Part shown: positions 1-4,514 of the stretch, piece after piece
Layout of the letters: the number at the start of each line of letters is the position of its first letter
Position numbering within the stretch: position 1 is the first letter of the stretch
Assembly: GCA_934572355.1 (NCBI GenBank)
Contig: CAKTKV010000094.1
Span: forward strand, 1 to 6,184
From: an uncultured Oscillospiraceae bacterium
GTDB taxonomy: Bacteria; Bacillota; Clostridia; Oscillospirales; Oscillospiraceae
DNA: 6,184 nt
Direction: 5' to 3'
Notes under the pieces: generated by a model
The model's input: the letters and a program-made list of their open reading frames with translations, nothing else
Told to the model about the DNA's origin: nothing
Database searches by the model: none
Program-made: the position numbers and the translations under genes

Positions 1-2
1 AG

Positions 3-671
3 TTCATGGACGCGGACATCGTCAAAAGCTCCGCCGCGTTCACCGGCAACGCCATCTTCCCCACCGAGGTGGGCGGCAAGGCCGTCGGCGCGTGCATCCT
101 TGTCACGCTCGTCGGCAACAGCGATGATGAACTTTACCTCAAGATGGAAAAGCTCGGCGAGGTCGCGGAGCAGGTCGGCGCGATGGACGTTCTCGTTGTC
201 GATACCCCGTCGCTGAAGAAGGAAGTATGGGCGGCGCGCAGCTCGTTCCTGACCGCGATAGAGGCGGACACCAAGCTTCTTGACGAGATGGACGTCGTTG
301 TCCCAGTCGACAGGATCGCGGAGTTTCTCGTCTATGTCCGCGAAGTCGGCGCGGAGCAGGGGATAAGGATCCGCAACTTCGGCCACGCTGGAGACGGCAA
401 CCTGCATATCTACTGCTGCTCCAACACCATGACGCGGGAGGAGTTCATTCCCAAGGTCAAGGTCATCATGGATAAGTGCTATGCCAAGTGCACCGAGTTT
501 GAAGGTCAGGTCTCCGGCGAGCATGCCATCGGCCACGCGAAGAAGGAATACCTCAAGGAATCCGTCGGCGAGGTCGCCTTCGGCCTCATGGCTCAGATCA
601 AGCGGGTCTTTGACCCGAACATGATCCTCAATGTCGGCAAGGTCTGCACCTATACCGACGACGGCGAATAA
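3..671 (+). CDS. FAD-linked oxidase, C-terminal part (GlcD / D-lactate dehydrogenase type), 5' end outside window
   Basis: The open frame runs in from the left edge, so only the last 222 residues are present; the ATG at base 6 is probably internal. The fragment is the substrate-side C-terminal domain of the family that oxidises 2-hydroxy acids such as glycolate or lactate with FAD. Counting from that ATG, GHAGDGNLH (126-134) and GEHAIG (171-176) are the family signatures; in characterised relatives the two histidines and the following glutamate (His127, His134, Glu172 here) bind a divalent metal at the active site. The end, DPNMILNVGKV, is the usual family C-terminus. The FAD-binding PCMH domain must lie upstream. 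In Clostridia such proteins often pair with EtfAB as electron-bifurcating lactate dehydrogenases, but those genes are not in view, so the substrate is undetermined. The frame ends 7 bases before the deformylase-like gene, suggesting cotranscription. Confidence 0.92.
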   Translation, partial: FMDADIVKSSAAFTGNAIFPTEVGGKAVGACILVTLVGNSDDELYLKMEKLGEVAEQVGAMDVLVVDTPSLKKEVWAARSSFLTAIEADTKLLDEMDVVVPVDRIAEFLVYVREVGAEQGIRIRNFGHAGDGNLHIYCCSNTMTREEFIPKVKVIMDKCYAKCTEFEGQVSGEHAIGHAKKEYLKESVGEVAFGLMAQIKRVFDPNMILNVGKVCTYTDDGE

Positions 672-678
672 GAATAAT

Positions 679-1089
679 ATGATTCGTGAAATTTGCAGGG
701 ACGAAGCCTTCCTTGCGCAGAAGGCTGAGTCCGCCGGGGCGGACGACCTCGGCACGGCGCGTGATCTGCTGGATACGCTGATCGCCCACAAGGACGGCTG
801 CGTCGGCATGGCGGCGAACATGATCGGCGTCAACAAGCGCATCATCGCCTTTGACAACGAGGGGGAGTACACGGTCATGCTCAACCCTGTGATCGTCAAA
901 AAGTCCGGCGCGTATGAAGCGGAGGAGGGCTGCCTGTCCCTCACCGGCACGAGGAAAACAAAGCGCTTCAAAAACATAAAGGTGCAGTGGCAGAATGAAA
1001 AGCTCCAGACCCGGCTCAAGACCTTCACCGGCTGGACGGCGGAGATCATCCAGCACGAGATCGACCACTGCGAAGGAGTTTTGATATAA
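679..1089 (+). CDS. def: Peptide deformylase-like protein, short clostridial form
   Basis: This 136-residue protein belongs to the peptide deformylases, metallohydrolases that remove the formyl group from the initiator methionine of new proteins. Motif 2 is EGCLS (83-87, metal ligand Cys85) and motif 3 is HEIDH (126-130, metal ligands His126 and His130, catalytic Glu127). Motif 1, normally GxGxAAxQ, reads GCVGMAAN (40-47), so the conserved glutamine is asparagine. The protein is shorter than typical bacterial enzymes of about 150-170 residues. The frame is open back to 631, but the ATG at 679 is preferred because it starts just after the oxidase stop (669-671) and begins with a normal family N-terminus (MIREI); the Shine-Dalgarno is weak, so translation may be coupled. 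I know similar short AAN-type proteins as a common clostridial paralogue, so this may not be the housekeeping enzyme. The gene symbol is given by family only. Confidence 0.88.
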   Translation: MIREICRDEAFLAQKAESAGADDLGTARDLLDTLIAHKDGCVGMAANMIGVNKRIIAFDNEGEYTVMLNPVIVKKSGAYEAEEGCLSLTGTRKTKRFKNIKVQWQNEKLQTRLKTFTGWTAEIIQHEIDHCEGVLI

Positions 1090-1094
1090 TTATT

Positions 1095-1128
1095 CCATCC
1101 CCGCCGGAATTAGTACAGGCGGGGATGG
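1095..1128 (+). terminator. Perfect 11-bp inverted repeat after the deformylase gene, probable terminator
   Basis: CCATCCCCGCC (1095-1105) and GGCGGGGATGG (1118-1128) pair perfectly around a 12-base loop, starting 5 bases after the deformylase stop. Position and GC-rich stem suit a transcription terminator. The downstream tail (CTCGTTATTGAC) has only a few scattered T residues, so intrinsic termination may be inefficient. The next promoter's -35 box begins 8 bases later. Confidence 0.45.
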
Positions 1129-1135
1129 CTCGTTA

Positions 1136-1164
1136 TTGACAGCGGTGAAAATATATAGTGTACT
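1136..1164 (+). promoter_or_regulatory. Probable sigma-A promoter of the TetR-family gene
   Basis: A perfect -35 box TTGACA (1136-1141) is followed at 17 bases by TGTACT (1159-1164), four of six matches to TATAAT. An alternative extended -10, TGATATACT (1167-1175), lies just downstream but lacks a good -35 box. Either would start transcription shortly before the ATG at 1196, giving a very short leader. Confidence 0.5.
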
Positions 1165-1197
1165 CATGATATACTTTTTAGAACTGGAGTATACTAT
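1155..1197. promoter_or_regulatory. Candidate TetR operator: repeated AGTRTACT palindromes
   Basis: ATAGTGTACT (1155-1164) and AGTATACTAT (1188-1197) form a 10-bp inverted repeat with one mismatch. AGTATACT (1188-1195) is itself a perfect 8-bp palindrome, AGTGTACT (1157-1164) is a one-base variant, and a third half-like copy, ATATACT, lies at 1169-1175. The elements cover the -10 box and the bases between the Shine-Dalgarno and the ATG, where a TetR-family autorepressor would be expected to bind. That the adjacent regulator binds here is inference. Confidence 0.4.
1186..1189 (+). promoter_or_regulatory. Shine-Dalgarno site fixing the TetR-family start at 1196
   Basis: GGAG sits 6 bases before the ATG at 1196. 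The open frame reaches back to a TTG at 1136, but that codon lies inside the -35 box, so the ATG at 1196 is the supported start. Confidence 0.6.
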
Positions 1198-1798
1198 GGA
1201 GACGAACAGGAAAGAAGCCGTTGCCGCGCTGCACAGGGCGCGGATAATGACGGCGGCGGAAAAGCTCTTTTCGGAAAATGGCTACGCACAGACAACGATA
1301 GATGATATTTCAAAAGCGTCCGAATACAGCCGGCGCACGATCTACGCCTATTATGACAGCAAGGAGGATATCCTTCACCACATCATCGAAAAGGGGCTGA
1401 GGTCATTGAAGGCTGATATCGAAAGCGCTGTGAACGAGAACGCCGTTTTCACTGATGCCTGCCGCGCGGTGTGCGGCGCGATGAGGCGCTACAGGAAGGA
1501 GTACCCCCATTCTCTTGACAGCCTAAAGCGCTCCGGCACTGAAGAGATCAGACAGGCGGCAGCATCAGACACGGTGAAAAATATACTCCGCCTCGGGACG
1601 GAGATAAACGAAACGCTTGAAGCGCTCATTATACGCGGGCAGAGAAGCGGCGAGGTGAGGCGAGACCTTGTCCCCACGCTGACGGTCTATGTGCTCTCTG
1701 CAAGCCTTGATTCTCTGCTTGCCCTTAACGAGACGAAGGGGAAGTTTATATGCACGCAGAATGGTGTGACTGAGGAAGATACGGCTTTCGGCAGATAA
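1196..1798 (+). CDS. TetR/AcrR-family transcriptional regulator
   Basis: The 200-residue product has the N-terminal helix-turn-helix of TetR repressors at about residues 15-60: an AAEKLFSENGYAQTTIDDIS stretch, then RRTIYAYYDSKEDIL, matching the family's typical xxTIYxYFxSKExL recognition-helix region. The rest is an alpha-helical ligand-binding and dimerisation domain with no recognisable ligand specificity. A repressor of its own operon is likely, because palindromic AGTRTACT repeats overlap its promoter. The C-terminus (GVTEEDTAFGR) looks abrupt: the codons just past the TAA at 1796-1798 read LIPYLKRGYS, which resembles the closing helix of many TetR proteins, in the same frame. The stop may therefore be a recent nonsense change from CAA. 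It is followed by DUF6323- and DUF6179-type genes, a neighbourhood I associate with clostridial TetR regulators. Confidence 0.88.
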   Translation: METNRKEAVAALHRARIMTAAEKLFSENGYAQTTIDDISKASEYSRRTIYAYYDSKEDILHHIIEKGLRSLKADIESAVNENAVFTDACRAVCGAMRRYRKEYPHSLDSLKRSGTEEIRQAAASDTVKNILRLGTEINETLEALIIRGQRSGEVRRDLVPTLTVYVLSASLDSLLALNETKGKFICTQNGVTEEDTAFGR

Positions 1799-1831
1799 TT
1801 GATTCCATACTTGAAGCGCGGATATAGCGAT

Positions 1832-2287
1832 ATGGATGAAATGTACCTTATCCCCATGCATCAGCAGACGCTTGCGGCCCAGCGGGAGCTGCACGACTGC
1901 AACGCTTACAGCGCACGCTTCGGCCTGACGCTGCGCGAAAACGAGATCGCGGAGCTTGTCGAAAGCCGCGCGGAGGCGCTGCGCGCCACGGGCAGAATAG
2001 AGTTCGGCGGCGGGATACTCCCGAAGCTCATCCGCGCCCTCTGCGATTCTCCGTTTATCATGCAGGAAGACTATGCCGCCGTGCTCTCAGAGCTTCAGGA
2101 GACGTTCTATCGCTTCAAGAATGAGGCCATGGACAGGCTCACGGAAGATGAACTGATAGAACTCATGGCGAGGGTATTTAACGGGCGCGCCCAAGGCTCG
2201 GCGGAGTATCTGGCCGAGATGCCATTAGAAGCTCTCATGCGCTGCGCAGGGGACAAACACACGAACAGCTCAGGTGGTTTATATTGA
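1832..2287 (+). CDS. DUF6323-family protein of unknown function
   Basis: The 151-residue product matches, from memory of the family, the clostridial domain of unknown function DUF6323. Supporting features are a CNAYSARFGLTL segment (23-34), a GRIEFGGGI core (54-62), CDSPFI (71-76) and a TEDELIELM helix (104-112) followed by QGSAEYLAEMPLE. It is predicted soluble and mostly helical, with no signal peptide, membrane segment or catalytic motif that I can name. The frame is open from a TTG at 1799 directly after the regulator's stop; ATG 1832 gives an N-terminus (MDEMYLIPMHQQTL) like the family, while ATG 1841 is an alternative. None has a strong Shine-Dalgarno, so translation may depend on coupling or readthrough. 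The stop overlaps the next gene's TTG start. The DUF number was recalled, not searched. Confidence 0.72.
   Translation: MDEMYLIPMHQQTLAAQRELHDCNAYSARFGLTLRENEIAELVESRAEALRATGRIEFGGGILPKLIRALCDSPFIMQEDYAAVLSELQETFYRFKNEAMDRLTEDELIELMARVFNGRAQGSAEYLAEMPLEALMRCAGDKHTNSSGGLY
2272..2277 (+). promoter_or_regulatory. Shine-Dalgarno site supporting a TTG start at 2284
   Basis: AGGTGG lies 6 bases before TTG 2284, which overlaps the preceding TGA stop as TTGA. The next in-frame ATG, at 2296, would be 18 bases from this site. The spacing therefore favours the TTG and translational coupling to the DUF6323 gene. Confidence 0.5.
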
Positions 2288-3084
2288 ATGAACTTATGCA
2301 AAGCACGATCCTCTCCGGGGAGGATGCGCAGGCTTTAGCTTTGCGCCTTATCGACCTGCTCGCATGGCAGACGAGGAAATACACCAAGGGCGAGAGCAGT
2401 TCCGTCACCGTTGAGACGGCGCAGGAGCTGCTCTCGTCTCTGCGCTATACCCTCGCCGTTGTGATGGAGGAGACGGGTATGCCGTATAAGCGGCTCCTGA
2501 CCGAGGAGCTGCCGCCGCTCATACGGCAGGGACAGGCGATACTTCAGGACCGGCTTGAAAAAACAAAGCGGCTCTGGGCCGCTGTCTGCCAAACCGCGCC
2601 GGATATTCGAAACGGCTACTATGCCGACACGCTCCGCGGCATCGGCGATTATTTCAAGCGCTATGACCTGTATTTCTTCGCGCATCAAAAGCCGCCCTGC
2701 ATCGACTATCCCTTGCTCATCGCCGCGGATGAGAGCTTACAGGGGCTGAACTTCACCGAGCAGTACTTGAAGCATGTGCTGACGGAGAATCTGTTCCTGC
2801 GCTGCTTTGACAGCCATGAGGTTCGGGAGCTTCTGTCAGCCATCGATGGTGACATTGAGGAAGCCTATCTCAACCTCTGCGAGCAGCCGCTAACAAATGC
2901 GATGGGGCTTGCGCTTCTTGGGCGCGACGCGCGGCGTCTGCGCATCGGGGACGCGGAGCGGGAAGAGATTGCGGCTCTGCTGCAAGACAAAACGCGGGAG
3001 CAGCGCGGCGGCTTCTCCGCGGCGCTGTTCTCGACCTATGCGGCGCGCTGCACATCACGGACGAGTGGAGCCGGGGGTATCTAA
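2284..3084 (+). CDS. DUF6179-family protein, frameshifted near its 3' end
   Basis: The conceptual product of 266 residues resembles the clostridial DUF6179 family, which I recall as about 450 residues and encoded beside DUF6323. Family-like stretches are KYTKGESSSVTVETAQELL (32-50), a GYYADTLRGIGDYFKRYDLYFFAH region (111-134) leading into IDYPLL (140-145), and TEQYLKHVLTENLFLRCF (158-175). There is no signal peptide or membrane span. The first 253 or so residues read as normal protein; the last dozen (CTSRTSGAGGI) are junk-like. From about base 3045 the family sequence resumes in another frame as LHITDEWSRGYLTMF, so one base appears lost in the GC-rich run at 3041-3050. The gene is probably inactive or a sequencing error is present. 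Function unknown; translation is likely coupled to DUF6323 through the TTGA overlap, with ATG 2296 as the alternative start. Confidence 0.65.
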   Translation: MNELMQSTILSGEDAQALALRLIDLLAWQTRKYTKGESSSVTVETAQELLSSLRYTLAVVMEETGMPYKRLLTEELPPLIRQGQAILQDRLEKTKRLWAAVCQTAPDIRNGYYADTLRGIGDYFKRYDLYFFAHQKPPCIDYPLLIAADESLQGLNFTEQYLKHVLTENLFLRCFDSHEVRELLSAIDGDIEEAYLNLCEQPLTNAMGLALLGRDARRLRIGDAEREEIAALLQDKTREQRGGFSAALFSTYAARCTSRTSGAGGI

Positions 3085-3164
3085 CAATGTTTGCTGACAG
3101 TCTGCTCCCGCGGCTGGACGCGGCCTTAGCCGCGGGAGATGTGTCTAACGTCTTTATCGCGTAA
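3045..3164 (+). pseudogene. Out-of-frame continuation of the DUF6179-type gene
   Basis: This stretch, read one frame away from the preceding gene, encodes LHITDEWSRGYLTMFADS followed by LLPRLDAALAAGDVSNVFIA and a TAA at 3162-3164. The amphipathic helical pattern matches the part of the family that should follow residue 253 upstream, so it is the displaced 3' part of that gene. Even with the frame restored, the protein would be about 293 residues, well short of the roughly 450 I recall for the family. The 3' end therefore also seems lost, 13 bases before the end of the convergent acetyltransferase gene. This rests on remembered family sequence and was not aligned. Confidence 0.55.
3105..3138. 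repeat. Perfect 11-bp inverted repeat inside the DUF6179 remnant
   Basis: CTCCCGCGGCT (3105-3115) and AGCCGCGGGAG (3128-3138) pair perfectly around a 12-base loop. It lies in the out-of-frame coding remnant and is not followed by a T-run on either strand, so it is not a classical terminator, although the stem would be very stable in RNA. Confidence 0.5.
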
Positions 3165-3177
3165 AAAGCTTACCGCG
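3158..3177. terminator. Weak hairpin between convergent genes
   Basis: CGCGTAA (3158-3164) can pair with TTACCGCG (3170-3177) with one bulged C, exactly between the DUF6179 remnant and the minus-strand acetyltransferase stop. It is the only candidate terminator at this convergent junction; there is no T-tract and the stem is short, so the call is tentative. Confidence 0.2.
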
Positions 3178-3804
3178 TCAAAATATCTGCCCCGGAAGAC
3201 GAAGCTTTTCCTTCTGCGGGAACTGTTTGTCGAACTCCTCGGCCTCCGCTTCGTCCACGAAGTAGCCCTGCGGTGTGGCGTATTCACCGGTGATGCTGTC
3301 GAGATAGCCGGGGATCAGCTCGCGGCAGAGGAAGAAGGAAGCGTCCTCGCCCTCGGGCAGACCGTGGTAGCGGATGCCGAAGCGGCTGGCATAGTCAAAG
3401 CCGCTCTTGCCGTAGAAGTCTATATTGCCCTCGAAGCACAGCGCGCCCGCGCCGAGCTCTGCCGCCTTTTCAAGAGAATAGTCCAGCAGCATCTTGCCGT
3501 AGCCCTGACGCTTATACTCGGGCGCGATGCCTATCGGCCCCATCGTCATAATGGGGATATCCCGGCCGTCGTCTGCGTGTATGACAGTGCGGATGAATAT
3601 GTTCTGGCCGATGAGCTGCCCGTCCTTTTCCATCACGAAGTCCAGCTCAGGGACAAAATCCGGATCGTCGCGGAGCTTATGCAGGACATAATGCTCCAGA
3701 CAGCCGGGGCGGTAGACGTTCCAGAACGCCTCGCGCACGAGATTTTCGACCGCGTGCCATTCTTCGGGGCGTTCGAGACGTATGATGCAGTTATCTTTAT
3801 TCAT
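3178..3804 (-). CDS. GNAT-family N-acetyltransferase (YhbS-like)
   Basis: The 208-residue protein is a single GNAT domain, an enzyme that moves an acetyl group from acetyl-CoA to an amine on a small molecule or protein; the acceptor cannot be read from sequence. Strand beta-4 and motif A are seen as MGPIGIAPEYKRQGYGKMLL (88-107), with the acetyl-CoA pyrophosphate loop K98-R-Q-G101-Y-G103. Motif B is EGNIDFYGKSGF (125-136), including the FYGKSGF typical of this branch. Start ATG (3802-3804) has GAGG (plus-strand 3812-3815) at 7 bases. A long 233-residue plus-strand frame overlaps it entirely, but that frame lacks any family motif. Expression should be strong yet switchable: a perfect consensus promoter and a 30-bp palindrome lie just upstream. 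It is divergent from the next GNAT gene and convergent with the damaged DUF6179 gene. Confidence 0.9.
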   Translation of the reverse strand: MNKDNCIIRLERPEEWHAVENLVREAFWNVYRPGCLEHYVLHKLRDDPDFVPELDFVMEKDGQLIGQNIFIRTVIHADDGRDIPIMTMGPIGIAPEYKRQGYGKMLLDYSLEKAAELGAGALCFEGNIDFYGKSGFDYASRFGIRYHGLPEGEDASFFLCRELIPGYLDSITGEYATPQGYFVDEAEAEEFDKQFPQKEKLRLPGQIF

Positions 3805-3829
3805 TGTTATTCCTCATTTCTTTTATGGC

Positions 3830-3859
3830 AATTTCGGTAAACGATCGTTTACCGAAATT
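3830..3859. promoter_or_regulatory. Perfect 30-bp palindrome, candidate repressor operator
   Basis: AATTTCGGTAAACGA (3830-3844) is followed immediately by its exact reverse complement (3845-3859), centred at 3844/3845 with no spacer. It starts within the -10 box of the minus-strand promoter and covers the predicted transcription start, the standard position for steric repression. The core GGTAAACGATCGTTTACC has the size and symmetry of TetR-type operators. The half-site differs from the AGTRTACT repeats upstream of the TetR gene in this window, so the binder is probably encoded elsewhere. Confidence 0.72.
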
Positions 3860-3885
3860 ATATCATCAGCGATGCGGCTTGTCAA
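3857..3885 (-). promoter_or_regulatory. Perfect-consensus sigma-A promoter for the minus-strand GNAT gene
   Basis: On the minus strand, TTGACA (plus-strand 3880-3885) and TATAAT (3857-3862) are separated by exactly 17 bases. Both hexamers match the housekeeping consensus at six of six positions. Transcription would start near 3850 and give a leader of about 45 bases that includes most of the palindrome. Confidence 0.85.
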
Positions 3886-3927
3886 GCGCTTTGTTTATAA
3901 CTGCCAATGGCGCGGCGGAGCAGGCTG

Positions 3928-3936
3928 TGGTATTAT
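3928..3936 (+). promoter_or_regulatory. Possible extended -10 promoter of the plus-strand GNAT operon
   Basis: TGGTATTAT is an extended -10 element (TGnTATTAT, five of six matches in the hexamer), 36 bases before the ATG at 3973. No convincing -35 box is present 17 bases upstream, so this is a weak call; it is the best candidate in the divergent intergenic region. Confidence 0.3.
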
Positions 3937-3957
3937 ATGGGGCACAGTATGACCCAT

Positions 3958-3963
3958 GGAGGG
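3958..3963 (+). promoter_or_regulatory. Shine-Dalgarno site fixing the GNAT start at 3973
   Basis: GGAGGG lies 9 bases before the ATG at 3973. The frame is open back to 3907 with other ATGs at 3937 and 3949, but those precede this site and add residues that do not look like a GNAT N-terminus. Confidence 0.65.
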
Positions 3964-3972
3964 ATTTGCAAA

Positions 3973-4500
3973 ATGAGAATTGAACGCATTACGGACACGG
4001 AGCATGAGATGTACAAAAAGGCCGTGGAGCTGTACGCAGACAGCTTCCCGATGCACGAGCAGCGCGAGGCAAAGTCTCAGGCCGCGATACTCGGCGACGA
4101 TGAGTACCATTTTGCGCTTGTCTATGACGGAGATACCTTCGTGGGCGAGGCGCTTTACTGGGAATGGGACGGTTACATTTATGCCGAGCACCTCTGCATC
4201 CTGCCGGAAATGAGGAACAAAGCTTACGGCGGCAAGGTGCTTGAACTGCTGGCGGCGGAGAACAAAAAGCTGATCCTTGAAATTGATCCGCCGGTCGACG
4301 ATATTTCCGTCCGACGCCGCGGCTTTTACGAGCGCAGCGGCTTTGTTGAAAACTCATACCCGCATGTACACCCGCCGTATCACCGGGGGAATAAGGGGCA
4401 CGAGCTTGTCGTCATGTCCCGCCCGAGGGAGCTGAGCACGGAGGAGTATGACCGCTTCCGGGATTATCTCAACGGGCACGTTATGAAGGATGTTTTTTGA
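3973..4500 (+). CDS. GNAT-family N-acetyltransferase
   Basis: The 175-residue protein is a GNAT-fold acetyltransferase of unknown acceptor. The pattern is an N-terminal helix region (11-30, with YADSFPMHEQR), strands leading to YIYAEHLCILPEMRNKAYGG (68-87), a second strand LILEIDPP (100-107), and RRGFYERSGF (115-124), the usual helix-turn before the last strands. In the acetyl-CoA loop the first glycine of R/QxxGxG is replaced by alanine (R81-N-K-A84-Y-G86), a tolerated but less common variant. It is followed 14 bases later by a HAD phosphatase gene, so the two are probably cotranscribed. It is not a close duplicate of the minus-strand GNAT: the motifs and lengths differ. Bacterial relatives are generally annotated only as GNAT proteins. 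Confidence 0.87.
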   Translation: MRIERITDTEHEMYKKAVELYADSFPMHEQREAKSQAAILGDDEYHFALVYDGDTFVGEALYWEWDGYIYAEHLCILPEMRNKAYGGKVLELLAAENKKLILEIDPPVDDISVRRRGFYERSGFVENSYPHVHPPYHRGNKGHELVVMSRPRELSTEEYDRFRDYLNGHVMKDVF

Positions 4501-4505
4501 ATGGT

Positions 4506-4509
4506 GAGG
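4506..4509 (+). promoter_or_regulatory. Shine-Dalgarno site fixing the HAD start at 4515
   Basis: GAGG lies 5 bases before ATG 4515. A TTG at 4497 in the same frame overlaps the preceding TGA stop but would add six residues ahead of the canonical MKKAVIFDLDG start, so ATG 4515 is preferred. Confidence 0.6.
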
Positions 4510-4514
4510 CACAT

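Noticed and set aside
628..1068. A 146-residue minus-strand open frame
   Set aside because: It is antisense to the deformylase-like gene, whose EGCLS and HEIDH motifs establish the coding strand.
1095..1128. Riboswitch or leader structure for the TetR gene
   Set aside because: The hairpin lies upstream of the TetR promoter and would not be in its transcript; its place after the deformylase stop fits a terminator better.
1565..1894. A 109-residue minus-strand open frame spanning the TetR/DUF6323 junction
   Set aside because: No motif or ribosome binding site; both flanking genes read on the plus strand.
3041..3050. Programmed -1 or +1 frameshifting in the DUF6179 gene
   Set aside because: There is no slippery heptamer such as A AAA AAG or a nearby stimulatory Shine-Dalgarno, and the restored product is still short, so gene decay or a sequencing error is more likely.
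3139..3840. A 233-residue plus-strand open frame, longer than the real gene beneath it
   Set aside because: It is the antisense shadow of the minus-strand GNAT gene, which has clear acetyl-CoA motifs, a Shine-Dalgarno site and a consensus promoter; the plus-strand product has no family motif.
3877..3887. Small inverted repeat GCTTG-T-CAAGC over the -35 box
   Set aside because: Five-base arms largely dictated by the TTGACA hexamer itself; expected by chance and much weaker than the adjacent 30-bp palindrome.
3895..4357. Minus-strand frames of 98 and 122 residues opposite the second GNAT gene
   Set aside because: Arg/Pro/Ala-rich shadow translations without motifs; they would also run through the divergent regulatory region.
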